A stretch of 11,582 bases of DNA from DATDVC01 sp036517695 (GTDB lineage Bacteria; Patescibacteriota; Minisyncoccia; Phycocordibacterales; WO2-35-19), in the NCBI GenBank assembly GCA_036517695.1, contig DATDVC010000017.1:1-11582 (forward strand). The letters run 5' to 3'. Every line of letters starts with the position of its first letter. Positions within the stretch are counted from its first letter, which is position 1. The translations under genes were made by a program, and so were the position numbers. Positions 5,923 to 11,582 of the stretch are shown here, one piece after another. The notes beneath the pieces are model-generated. The model searched no databases, had not been told where the DNA came from, and was given only the letters and a program-made list of their open reading frames with translations.

Positions 5923-6597
5923 TCAAAGAGAGCTCAAATGGGCCAAGGCCTCTTTGGGGTTTTTGCTATTGAAAACGGCCGAACCGGAGATAAATCTTGA
6001 GACTCCCGCTTCTTTCAACTTTGGTATGGTCGTCTCGTTTACTCCGATGTCTATTTGTATTGGGATTGAAGAATGGCGGTCATGAAAAATTTTTATTTTT
6101 TCCAGCACCGTTTTTTCCAGCTCGACTCCGTTGTAGCCGACTTTTTCATTTCCCATAAATTGCACGAAATTGGCATCAGAAACAAAAGTTTCTAGCAAAT
6201 CCATATTTGAAGATGGCTTGACCCCTACACCCGCTTCACAGCCGGGGCAGTTTTTGATTGTCTCCAAGCATTCCTTGAGATGATCGGTAGAATCTAGGTG
6301 AATAACAAAACTTTTTGCTCCCATCGATATAAGATCGGGCAAATATTCGATCGGGTGAAGCAAGAGCATATCAACTTCGACAACAAAGTCGTTTATGTAT
6401 GGGAACTCCATCTCCCCCCTTGCTATTGAAAGCATCTCGTCTGGTTGGTCGCCATTGAAAGGCCAAGTCTTTACCGGAGCATATTCTCCATCAACGATGT
6501 CTATCTGGACTTTTTTTGCCACGCCCAAAATTTTGCCAAACTGCTCTCGCACAATGTTTAAGTTTTGCGGTATTAGGGCTGGTATTATTTCATTCAT
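5923..6597 (-). CDS. rpe: Ribulose-phosphate 3-epimerase-like TIM-barrel protein
   Basis: 224 residues, usual length for Rpe, which interconverts ribulose-5-phosphate and xylulose-5-phosphate. Seen: 'QIDIVDGEYAP' (31-41) corresponds to the family HVDVMDG-x-F-VP strand, 'VIHLDST' (98-104) to the HxE strand, 'IQIDIGVN' (180-187) to the strand with the second catalytic Asp (D183), and 'FISGSAVFN' to the phosphate-binding GSA-x-F. D33 is kept. The two metal-binding histidines of classical Rpe are replaced: the His before D33 by Gln31, and the strand-3 His by Asp76. The NPGFGGQ loop is replaced by 'MGNEKVGYNGVE'. Related versions are, to my recollection, common in Patescibacteria. Context after GAPDH and RpiB (53 nt downstream of rpiB) supports a sugar-phosphate epimerase role, but the exact reaction is inferred. 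Confidence 0.75.
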   Translation of the reverse strand: MNEIIPALIPQNLNIVREQFGKILGVAKKVQIDIVDGEYAPVKTWPFNGDQPDEMLSIARGEMEFPYINDFVVEVDMLLLHPIEYLPDLISMGAKSFVIHLDSTDHLKECLETIKNCPGCEAGVGVKPSSNMDLLETFVSDANFVQFMGNEKVGYNGVELEKTVLEKIKIFHDRHSSIPIQIDIGVNETTIPKLKEAGVSRFISGSAVFNSKNPKEALAHLSSL

Positions 6598-6614
6598 TGT
6601 TCTTGGTTTGGGTT

Positions 6615-6650
6615 CCCCTCTATTGATGTAAGAGAGGGGCTAGGGGTGAG
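6615..6650 (-). repeat. Hairpin-associated intergenic repeat, copy 2
   Basis: The 20-nt core at 6631-6650 matches copy 1 (2066-2085) at 18 of 20 positions. CCCCTCT (6615-6621) pairs with AGAGGGG (6633-6639) around an 11-nt loop. On the minus strand the core starts directly after the rpiB stop codon, between rpiB and the Rpe-like gene. No T-run follows on that strand, so it probably does not terminate the operon. Confidence 0.7.
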
Positions 6651-7118
6651 TTATGGATTTTTATAAAGAGACTCTTCCATCTCGTCTATTTCTTGAAGTC
6701 GACGGACGTGGCGCCTGTCTCCCGAAAACGGAGTTTCAAGCCAAAACTTCAAAGCTCCCTTGGCCTCTTCTAAAGACAAGAAGCGCGCTCCCAAAGACAA
6801 AACATTTGCGTCGTTGTGTTTTCGGGAGAGTCTCAAGACATCTTCATTGCCTCCATAGTAAACGGCGGCTCTGACATTTGGAAACCGGTTTGCAACTATC
6901 GCCTCCCCCTGCCCGCTTCCGCCAAGCACCACTCCGCGGTCGCTCGGGTTTTTGAAAATTTCCATACCGACTTTTTCGATCTCAAGTGGATAGTCATCTT
7001 GCAGATTTAATTTTTCCGGACCCAAATCAATAACTTCAAAATCAAGCCCTTTTGCAAATCCTACTAGAGCATTTTTCATTTCAAACCCGGCATGATCTGA
7101 CGCAAAATATATTTTCAT
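6651..7118 (-). CDS. rpiB: Ribose 5-phosphate isomerase B
   Basis: 155 residues. It interconverts ribose-5-phosphate and ribulose-5-phosphate in the cytoplasm. Seen: 'ASDHAGFEMK' (6-15, substrate-binding D8-H9), 'LGGSGQGEAIVANRFP' (65-80, phosphate and anion-hole loop), 'RKHNDANVLSLGARF' (the conserved HN-x-AN-x-L-x-x-GAR motif) and 'RRHVRRLQEID' near the C-terminus. The catalytic cysteine of E. coli-type RpiB (ICG-T/S-G) is Gly66 here, and Glu72 stands where Mycobacterium tuberculosis RpiB uses a glutamate as the base ('GSGNGE'), so this is a glutamate-type enzyme. The ATG lies 1 nt after the GAPDH stop codon (TAA-G-ATG), so translation is probably coupled. Acts with the Rpe-like protein and transketolase encoded nearby. 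Confidence 0.93.
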   Translation of the reverse strand: MKIYFASDHAGFEMKNALVGFAKGLDFEVIDLGPEKLNLQDDYPLEIEKVGMEIFKNPSDRGVVLGGSGQGEAIVANRFPNVRAAVYYGGNEDVLRLSRKHNDANVLSLGARFLSLEEAKGALKFWLETPFSGDRRHVRRLQEIDEMEESLYKNP

Positions 7119-7119
7119 C

Positions 7120-8163
7120 TTACAAATAAGAACCGATTTTTAGAACATGCTTCACCAACGTCGCGGTGTACCCCATCTCGTTGTCATACCAGGCGCAAAC
7201 TTTGACTAATGTCTTATCGACGACACGAGTGAGCCCGAGGTCGGCGATGGAGCCATAAAGTGAGCCGATGATATCGGAAGAAACGATCGGATCTTCAGTT
7301 ACAGTAAAAATATCCTTCCACCTCTCTTCATTGGTCGCTTCTTTCAAAATTTTATTGACTTCTTCGACGCTGGTCTCTCTTTTGGCTATAAAAGTAATAT
7401 CGGCAATGGAGCCGGCGACAATGGGCACTCGCATGGAGAGACCGTCAAACTTGCCATAAAGATCCGGGATTGCTTTTGTCACCGCGATGGCGGCACCAGT
7501 AGAAGTGGGAATGATGTTTTGAGCAGCTGCCCTTCCCTCCTTGAAATCCTTCTTGTTAGGCCCATCGACGATGCTTTGGCTCGCAGTATAGCCATGCACT
7601 GTATTTAAAATTGCTTTTTCAATACCGATTTTTTCGTTCAAAATTTGGATCAAAGGCGAGCCGGCATTGGTGGTACAAGAAGCATTTGAAGAAACTTGGC
7701 AGGTTTTTAGTTTTTCATCATTAATGCCCATGAGGATTGTTGCCTGGGTCTCGTCAGCTGGCTCGTCTTTGACCGGAGCAGTGATGACTACTTTTTTAGC
7801 ACCGGCGTCTATGTGAGCGCGAGCTTTTTTGAAAGTCGTAAATGCTCCGGTCGACTCAACTACTACATCAATATTCAAATATTTCCAAGGCAAATCGGCA
7901 GGATTTTTTTCAGAGAGGAATTCAACTTCTTTTCCGTTTATTAAAAGCGCTTTTTTATCTCTCTTAACTCCAACCGAAAATTGCGCCGCTCCATAGGCGG
8001 TATCGTATTTGATTAGATAAGCAATATTATCAATGTCACCCAGATCATTGATCGCGACAACATCCATTTTGTCGGCGTAATTTTGGGAAAGCTTAAGAAA
8101 CGCCCGCCCGATTCTCCCCGCTCCATTTATCGCAACGCGAATAGTCTTTCCATTTTCTTGCAT
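7120..8163 (-). CDS. gap: Glyceraldehyde-3-phosphate dehydrogenase (phosphorylating, NAD-type)
   Basis: 347 residues, full length. It oxidises glyceraldehyde-3-phosphate to 1,3-bisphosphoglycerate in glycolysis. Seen: Rossmann motif 'INGAGRIGR' (12-20; the family usually has NGFGRIGR), 'AINDLGD' (37-43), whose Asp40 indicates NAD over NADP, the active-site 'SSNASCTTN' with nucleophile Cys163, and the proton-relay His190 in 'HGYTASQ'. 'TSTGAA' and 'RVPIVAGS' are the phosphate-site loop and following strand; 'WYDNEMGY' is the C-terminal cofactor motif. The residues after the catalytic motif read AGSP where most family members have CLAP, a mild oddity. The ATG at 8163 sits exactly 6 nt after a TATAAT box, and no Shine-Dalgarno is seen. 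It is the first gene of the gap-rpiB-rpe operon. Confidence 0.96.
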   Translation of the reverse strand: MQENGKTIRVAINGAGRIGRAFLKLSQNYADKMDVVAINDLGDIDNIAYLIKYDTAYGAAQFSVGVKRDKKALLINGKEVEFLSEKNPADLPWKYLNIDVVVESTGAFTTFKKARAHIDAGAKKVVITAPVKDEPADETQATILMGINDEKLKTCQVSSNASCTTNAGSPLIQILNEKIGIEKAILNTVHGYTASQSIVDGPNKKDFKEGRAAAQNIIPTSTGAAIAVTKAIPDLYGKFDGLSMRVPIVAGSIADITFIAKRETSVEEVNKILKEATNEERWKDIFTVTEDPIVSSDIIGSLYGSIADLGLTRVVDKTLVKVCAWYDNEMGYTATLVKHVLKIGSYL

Positions 8164-8169
8164 GAGATG

Positions 8170-8178
8170 ATTATATCA
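8170..8178 (-). promoter_or_regulatory. Extended -10 promoter of the gap-rpiB-rpe operon
   Basis: The minus strand reads TGATATAAT, then CATCTC, then the ATG of gap. The last T is 7 nt before the A of the ATG, which is exactly the usual distance from -7 to +1, so the transcript would start on the start codon. The nine-base element is identical to the one before the transketolase operon. No TTGACA-like -35 at the right distance. Confidence 0.65.
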
Positions 8179-8220
8179 AATACAAAAATATTGGGGTGTT
8201 TATAACTCAATTAAATTTTT

Positions 8221-8268
8221 TTAAAAAATAAAATAAAAGGGCAGGATTCCACGTATGGATTCCTGCCC
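8221..8268 (-). terminator. Strong intrinsic terminator
   Basis: On the minus strand GGGCAGGA pairs with TCCTGCCC (8268-8261 with 8246-8239), continued by TCCA/TGGA after one A-A mismatch, with a 4-nt loop, then CCCTTTTATTTTATTTTTT. This is a textbook Rho-independent terminator. It ends the putative small RNA and/or the transcript of the 150-residue protein, and separates both from the gap promoter about 45 nt further on. Confidence 0.9.
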
Positions 8269-8346
8269 CGGGCGCGATTGGGTGCCGAGAGGTGAGGCCT
8301 CTGCACCGCGTAAGCTATGTGGTGTTCAGGCACCGCACAGCTCTCT
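8222..8346 (-). ncRNA. Candidate structured small RNA (or gap leader) with intrinsic terminator
   Basis: No open frame explains this stretch. Three hairpins follow in order on the minus strand. Hairpin A (8341-8314, 28 nt) has 10 pairs, one of them G-T, with one C-A mismatch and a 6-nt loop CCTGAA. Hairpin B (8307-8281) has GGTGC/GCACC outer and AGAGG/CCTCT inner stems with a 2-nt bulge. The third is the terminator. A TATAAT box at 8354-8359 predicts a start near 8346-8347. It does not carry the conserved SRP RNA loop and does not look like 5S, tmRNA or RNase P RNA. It could be a free sRNA of about 125 nt, or an attenuator/riboswitch-like leader of gap; since gap has its own promoter beyond the terminator, a separate RNA is more likely. 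Confidence 0.55.
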
Positions 8347-8353
8347 AGCATTC

Positions 8354-8359
8354 ATTATA
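8354..8359 (-). promoter_or_regulatory. TATAAT box of the candidate small RNA
   Basis: A perfect TATAAT on the minus strand, 5 nt downstream of the stop codon of the 150-residue protein. It has no TGn extension. The -35 position at 17 nt reads CTCGCA, only 3 of 6 matches to TTGACA. Predicted start is at about 8346-8347, just before hairpin A. Confidence 0.45.
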
Positions 8360-8364
8360 CACGA

Positions 8365-8817
8365 TCACACTTTTTTTGCGAGCTCGATCATTCGGAAAAA
8401 TTCATCTTCTGATTGATGAGCACCAAAAATTCCAGATGACCAAGCAAAACCGGGTTTCCCATCGGTTTTCTGCAGAATGATTCGTAACTCCAACTCCTCC
8501 CCGCTAAAGATAAACATCGGTTCACTGAGATTCAGATCGGAAACCGATATCCCAGAGACGTGGTAACCAATACTTGACTCATCATTGCAGTAGAACAGAT
8601 GGGTCACAATTTTTGACTTGCGGGGAGGTAACGATTTCCAGACCTCAATCAGCATCTCCCTGCTGGTGGTAAGAACCTGCTTGCCGGTTTCTTTGATTAC
8701 AACTGGAAAAGTCCCCATGAGTTGGTGATCGATCTCGATTGAATAGACAAGACGAAGTTTGTATCCCTCAGCACCACTCTCAATGAGAGACCTCAAACTA
8801 AAATTTTTTGTGTTCAC
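8365..8817 (-). CDS. Hypothetical protein, 150 residues
   Basis: I do not recognise this protein. It is soluble-looking: no signal peptide, no membrane segment, mixed alpha/beta composition, a basic centre ('PPRKSKIVTHLFY') and an acidic C-terminal helix ('SEDEFFRMIELAKKV'). There is a single cysteine. The GTG at 8817 is taken as start because an AAAGGA Shine-Dalgarno (8826-8831) lies 8 nt upstream, unlike most other genes here, which lack one. A plausible promoter is TAGACT (8864-8869), 17 nt, TATAAA (8841-8846), so it is probably transcribed on its own. The following TATAAT box and small-RNA candidate begin within 6 nt of its stop codon. Function not assigned. Confidence 0.75.
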   Translation of the reverse strand: MNTKNFSLRSLIESGAEGYKLRLVYSIEIDHQLMGTFPVVIKETGKQVLTTSREMLIEVWKSLPPRKSKIVTHLFYCNDESSIGYHVSGISVSDLNLSEPMFIFSGEELELRIILQKTDGKPGFAWSSGIFGAHQSEDEFFRMIELAKKV

Positions 8818-8825
8818 TCGGTTGA

Positions 8826-8831
8826 TCCTTT
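8826..8831 (-). promoter_or_regulatory. Shine-Dalgarno deciding the GTG start at 8817
   Basis: AAAGGA on the minus strand, 8 nt before GTG. This is the clearest ribosome binding site in the window and contrasts with the leaderless-looking starts of gap and the transketolase operon. Confidence 0.65.
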
Positions 8832-8840
8832 CTGTTTCTG

Positions 8841-8869
8841 TTTATATATTATTTTTTACAAAAAGTCTA
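8841..8869 (-). promoter_or_regulatory. Putative sigma-70-type promoter of the 150-residue protein gene
   Basis: -35 TAGACT (4 of 6 to TTGACA) and -10 TATAAA (5 of 6) with the ideal 17-nt spacer. It leaves a short leader containing the Shine-Dalgarno. It overlaps the stop codon of the coiled-coil gene upstream. The region is AT-rich, so chance matches are possible. Confidence 0.45.
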
Positions 8870-9253
8870 GTATGCTTTGATCCCAACTTTGGCTTCCACT
8901 TGGTCGAGACGCTTGCTTAGTATTTGGTATTCTCCTTTGGTTGATTTAGTAATGGCAAGATCGTCTATACGTCTATCCACTCCATCAATTTTGCCGCTAA
9001 GACTGCGTTCTACGAAATCTATCTTTGCGTTCAGCTTATTTTCCATTTCAGTAAACCGTATATCAACAGCTTTAAATCCTTTTGCTGTTGAAATGGCTAG
9101 TTCCTCTATTCTGTCATCAATTTTTTTATCAAGTTGGCCTATTTTTGTTTCTACGTCAATAAACTTTTTTGTAAATTTAGTATCCAACTTCTCTATCGAA
9201 CTAGCTATAGTTTCTAAAGTTACACTTTTCTTTTTTGGCAGACTACTTTTCAT
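8867..9253 (-). CDS. Small coiled-coil protein
   Basis: 128 residues, charged and without cysteines or membrane segments. From about residue 12 to the end it shows a repeating pattern of hydrophobic residues at heptad spacing ('SIEKLDTKF', 'KIGQLDKKIDD', 'RFTEMENKLNAKIDFVERSL', 'RRIDDLAI', 'LSKRLDQVEAKV'), as expected for a long parallel coiled coil or trimeric stalk. Similar short coiled-coil proteins are frequent in Patescibacteria and are usually unassigned. The ATG lies 3 nt after the ribonucleotide reductase stop codon (TAA-ATA-ATG), so it is very likely cotranscribed and translationally coupled with it. A link to reductase function is possible but not shown. Confidence 0.78.
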   Translation of the reverse strand: MKSSLPKKKSVTLETIASSIEKLDTKFTKKFIDVETKIGQLDKKIDDRIEELAISTAKGFKAVDIRFTEMENKLNAKIDFVERSLSGKIDGVDRRIDDLAITKSTKGEYQILSKRLDQVEAKVGIKAY

Positions 9254-9256
9254 TAT

Positions 9257-11581
9257 TTATGTGGTTTGGGATCCGATCGAAGGCAGAGTGAGAGCGTCTG
9301 ATTCGCAAACTCCGCCGACGCAGGCGAGCTCTTTGGCGCCTATGGTTTGGTCTTGCTTTTCGTAGATCACAAGCTTCGAGAAATCAATGTGGCCGAGCGC
9401 TTTAACTCGCTTGTCATATTCTTCTTTGCTTATTTCTTCGTATGGCGCGAGCTGATAGACGTGGTTGTCGCGAGGCAAGAACGAAAGTCCGCCCATCATT
9501 TCCCAATTTTTGTAAATAAAATCGGCAACTGAAATCCATTCGTTGTCTCCCACGTAGATTGTTACTGAAGGGTTGTGTTCGGTGAAGTGCTCTTTGAGTC
9601 GTTTCCATTCGCCGAGCATTTCAAGCGCGGTTACATCTTTGTTTACGAGCGCTCCTTCCGGCGCTTTGCACGGAAACTCAAGCACCATGGTCGAAGCATT
9701 TGAAGTTGAATATCCGACTTCCGGTTTTACAGGTACACCCTGGTCCTCTGCAAGCTTCAAAAGCGGGTCGGTAACGGAAATGCGGACTCTCCTGATGTAA
9801 TACTTGGCATACCACGTATGCATACCGCTCCCCACTCCCAAAAGTTGCCCTGAATTGCCATGGGGCTTGACGCAGGTGATCGCTGTCGACTCGTTTTTGC
9901 CGAATCTTTTGGCATATTTTTTGTTTGTTTTTATTCCTTCTTCGCGCAGAGCATCTAGATTTTTGTCGTCTCTGACAAGTTTGTTGTCGTAATAACCGGT
10001 GATAGAGACTCCCAGCAATTGCTCCTTTTCACAGTTGTCTTTCCATTCTTTAGACAAATACTCGAAATTGGTTAGGGTGGCTTGGTACGTTCCAACTAGG
10101 GTGGCTAGGCGCATTTTCCTTTTCAAATCATTCATTGTGTCGTGAGGTCTGACGACGATTGATGTCAAATTGCAAAACTGTTTGGATTGGAGATAAATTT
10201 CTCCACAAGGGTTGACTCCCGGCTGTTTCGCGTCTTTCAGCACTTCCCACCTTCTTTTTGGCAACTGCCTTTCTAGTCCTCCCCTGTTGAATATCCCCCT
10301 TTCTCCGGAGTGAGATGTGACCAACGCTGTCCATTCTTCCAAAAATTCTTCAGCTGAAGGTCTTCCCTCGTAGACGGCCGAATTGTTTGCCATTGATCTT
10401 TGGCCTTCCGTTTGCCAAAAAGCTCCTTTTTTGGCATCTCTCATTTCTCTGTCGTCGAGAGAGGAGAGCGATATGAGAGCCGAACGTCTGACTCCGCCGG
10501 CAACTACCACAAGCCCTATTTGGCAAATTATGTCGTGCAGATCAAGGGTGGTCAGTCTTCTGCCTTGGCGCGCAAGCATTTTTCTGCGGGTAAATTGCAT
10601 TACTTCTCGCAGAGGATCAGGGCCGGACGCCCGACCTCCCATTGTCGATAATTTTGCCCCGGCCGGTCTTATCAAAGAATAGTCGATCTCGACATCAAAA
10701 CCATTTTCCCATGCTTCACAAGCCCCCACGAAAGCGTTGCACCAGCCGATTTTGTCGTCTTGAACAACTATTTTATCTGCCATTTTGCCGTTTTGTTTTT
10801 GTATCTGGGGGAACTTGCCTACATTTTCAGGCTCTACGGAAAATCCGCATCCTGCTCCGCACATTGAAACATACATTATTTCAGACAGATCTCTCCATGA
10901 TGTTGGAGCGATATATGCGCAGTTGTAAGCGCAAACATTTGTTCTCCTGGCTGCTTTGCCAGCTGACCAGAGGAGTCGCATTGATGGACAGATTTCTTGG
11001 TTTAAGATCGCCCCTCTCACTTCTTTGTATTCCGCGTCAGTCAATTTGCTCCCCATATTTTCTTTCATGTAGTCCATGAAGCGATCAATCGCTTCTATCC
11101 AAGTTTCTCTTCTCCCAAGCTCCTCCCTCCAGCGGGAATAAAATTGATAAAAAATAAATTCTTGATATGAAGTCTTGAAATACTTGCTACTCTCGGAAAT
11201 GACATTTTTGATCTCTTGGGGCACCATAGCGGTCTGCTCTCTGGCTTTTGTCCGCTCTTGTCTGTAAAGAATGTAATTTTTTGCTGTGTTTATGTATTCG
11301 GAGAGCATCAACTCTTTTTCCGCGGTGTCCTGTATGCCTTCTACGTTTGGCACAAAATCTTTGTATTTTTTGCTGATACGCACCAGGTCGGCGAGCACCT
11401 TGTGGGCGACCATCCTGGCTTCGGCTTCCGAGCCCTCGCTTGAAGCGATCATCGCCTTGTTTATGGCGGTCACAATCCTTTCAAAATCAAACGGAACAAT
11501 GGAACCATCTCGTTTCTGGACTTTCTTGATGAAATCTTCCATCGCTGACTTTTTCGCTGATTTTTTGGTTGTTTTTGCCAT
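9257..11581 (-). CDS. nrdJ: Adenosylcobalamin-dependent (class II) ribonucleoside-triphosphate reductase with ATP-cone
   Basis: 774 residues. It reduces ribonucleoside triphosphates to deoxyribonucleotides using adenosylcobalamin to make a thiyl radical. Seen: N-terminal ATP-cone at about 15-110 ('VQKRDGSIVPFDFERIV...'), then the catalytic barrel. 'NPCGEI' gives C459 and E461, and C470 follows in 'QFCNL'; this C-x-E-x8-C spacing equals C408/E410/C419 of the Lactobacillus leichmannii enzyme. C221 in 'AYNCAYIAP' matches C119, and 'VVVAGGVRRSA' is conserved. The C-terminal thiol pair 'CVGGVC' (C754, C759) matches C731/C736 that reload the active site. The Lactobacillus enzyme lacks the ATP-cone, so this one probably has ATP/dATP on-off control. 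The ATG is 1 base from the window edge, so its upstream region, and a possible longer start, cannot be seen. Cobalamin would most likely be scavenged. Confidence 0.95.
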   Translation of the reverse strand: MAKTTKKSAKKSAMEDFIKKVQKRDGSIVPFDFERIVTAINKAMIASSEGSEAEARMVAHKVLADLVRISKKYKDFVPNVEGIQDTAEKELMLSEYINTAKNYILYRQERTKAREQTAMVPQEIKNVISESSKYFKTSYQEFIFYQFYSRWREELGRRETWIEAIDRFMDYMKENMGSKLTDAEYKEVRGAILNQEICPSMRLLWSAGKAARRTNVCAYNCAYIAPTSWRDLSEIMYVSMCGAGCGFSVEPENVGKFPQIQKQNGKMADKIVVQDDKIGWCNAFVGACEAWENGFDVEIDYSLIRPAGAKLSTMGGRASGPDPLREVMQFTRRKMLARQGRRLTTLDLHDIICQIGLVVVAGGVRRSALISLSSLDDREMRDAKKGAFWQTEGQRSMANNSAVYEGRPSAEEFLEEWTALVTSHSGERGIFNRGGLERQLPKRRWEVLKDAKQPGVNPCGEIYLQSKQFCNLTSIVVRPHDTMNDLKRKMRLATLVGTYQATLTNFEYLSKEWKDNCEKEQLLGVSITGYYDNKLVRDDKNLDALREEGIKTNKKYAKRFGKNESTAITCVKPHGNSGQLLGVGSGMHTWYAKYYIRRVRISVTDPLLKLAEDQGVPVKPEVGYSTSNASTMVLEFPCKAPEGALVNKDVTALEMLGEWKRLKEHFTEHNPSVTIYVGDNEWISVADFIYKNWEMMGGLSFLPRDNHVYQLAPYEEISKEEYDKRVKALGHIDFSKLVIYEKQDQTIGAKELACVGGVCESDALTLPSIGSQTT

Positions 11582-11582
11582 A

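Noticed and set aside
8190..8215. TTGAGT upstream of gap as a -35 element
   Set aside because: It lies about 29 nt from the TATAAT box, far outside the 16-18 nt spacing.
8222..8346. SRP RNA, 5S rRNA, 6S RNA or tmRNA
   Set aside because: The diagnostic loop and core sequences of these families are absent and the length or fold does not fit 6S or tmRNA.
8877..9365. Plus-strand open frame of 162 residues
   Set aside because: It is the antisense shadow of the coiled-coil gene and the end of the reductase; serine/leucine-rich composition, no domain, no start signals.
10642..11079. Plus-strand open frame of 145 residues inside the reductase
   Set aside because: Antisense to highly conserved nrdJ catalytic sequence; low-complexity cysteine/leucine-rich translation without a motif.
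1..11582. CRISPR array, transposase/insertion sequence, tRNA genes
   Set aside because: No regularly spaced repeats, no transposase-like product and no tRNA-like T-arm/acceptor pattern were seen on either strand.

Overview
The window looks like a chromosomal segment of a Patescibacteria (Candidate Phyla Radiation) bacterium, probably Parcubacteria-like. This is an inference from gene style: a split transketolase, a divergent ribulose-phosphate epimerase, small single-anchor exported proteins with a 'YGFE(F/L)-YP' domain, and an adenosylcobalamin-dependent ribonucleotide reductase. No taxonomic marker gene is complete here. Almost everything is on the minus strand. The only plus-strand gene is a PfkB-type sugar kinase cut off by the left edge, which runs into the transketolase operon from the opposite side.

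Layout from right to left, in the direction of minus-strand transcription. (1) 11581-8867: a class II ribonucleoside-triphosphate reductase with an ATP-cone, followed after 3 nt by a small coiled-coil protein. (2) 8817-8365: an unrecognised 150-residue protein with its own promoter and a clear Shine-Dalgarno. (3) 8359-8222: no protein gene, but a TATAAT box, two strong hairpins and a textbook intrinsic terminator, so a candidate structured small RNA of about 125 nt or a leader of the next operon. (4) 8163-5923: GAPDH, RpiB and a ribulose-phosphate 3-epimerase-like protein, apparently one operon. (5) 5874-2999: an accessory block of three membrane-anchored extracytoplasmic proteins plus a HigA-like XRE regulator. 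Two of the membrane proteins share a 118-bp direct repeat with one mismatch that encodes their anchor. (6) 2984-1039: transketolase N- and C-terminal halves as separate genes. (7) 862-1038: the convergent intergenic region, with a hairpin and a short stretch resembling the 3' end of 16S rRNA.

Functionally, GAPDH, RpiB, Rpe-like and the two transketolase halves form a lower-glycolysis / non-oxidative pentose-phosphate cluster that interconverts triose, tetrose, pentose and hexose phosphates and supplies ribose-5-phosphate. The ribonucleotide reductase then uses ribonucleotides to make deoxynucleotides. No transaldolase is seen in the window. The surface-protein block sits between the two halves of this pathway cluster.

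The most interesting non-coding signals are the putative structured RNA at 8222-8359; -10 boxes placed exactly 6 nt before the ATG of several operon-leading genes, suggesting leaderless mRNAs; a hairpin-associated repeat placed 0-2 nt after two stop codons; and the 16S-tail-like sequence at 959-976. All functional statements are from reading the sequence; no database search was run.
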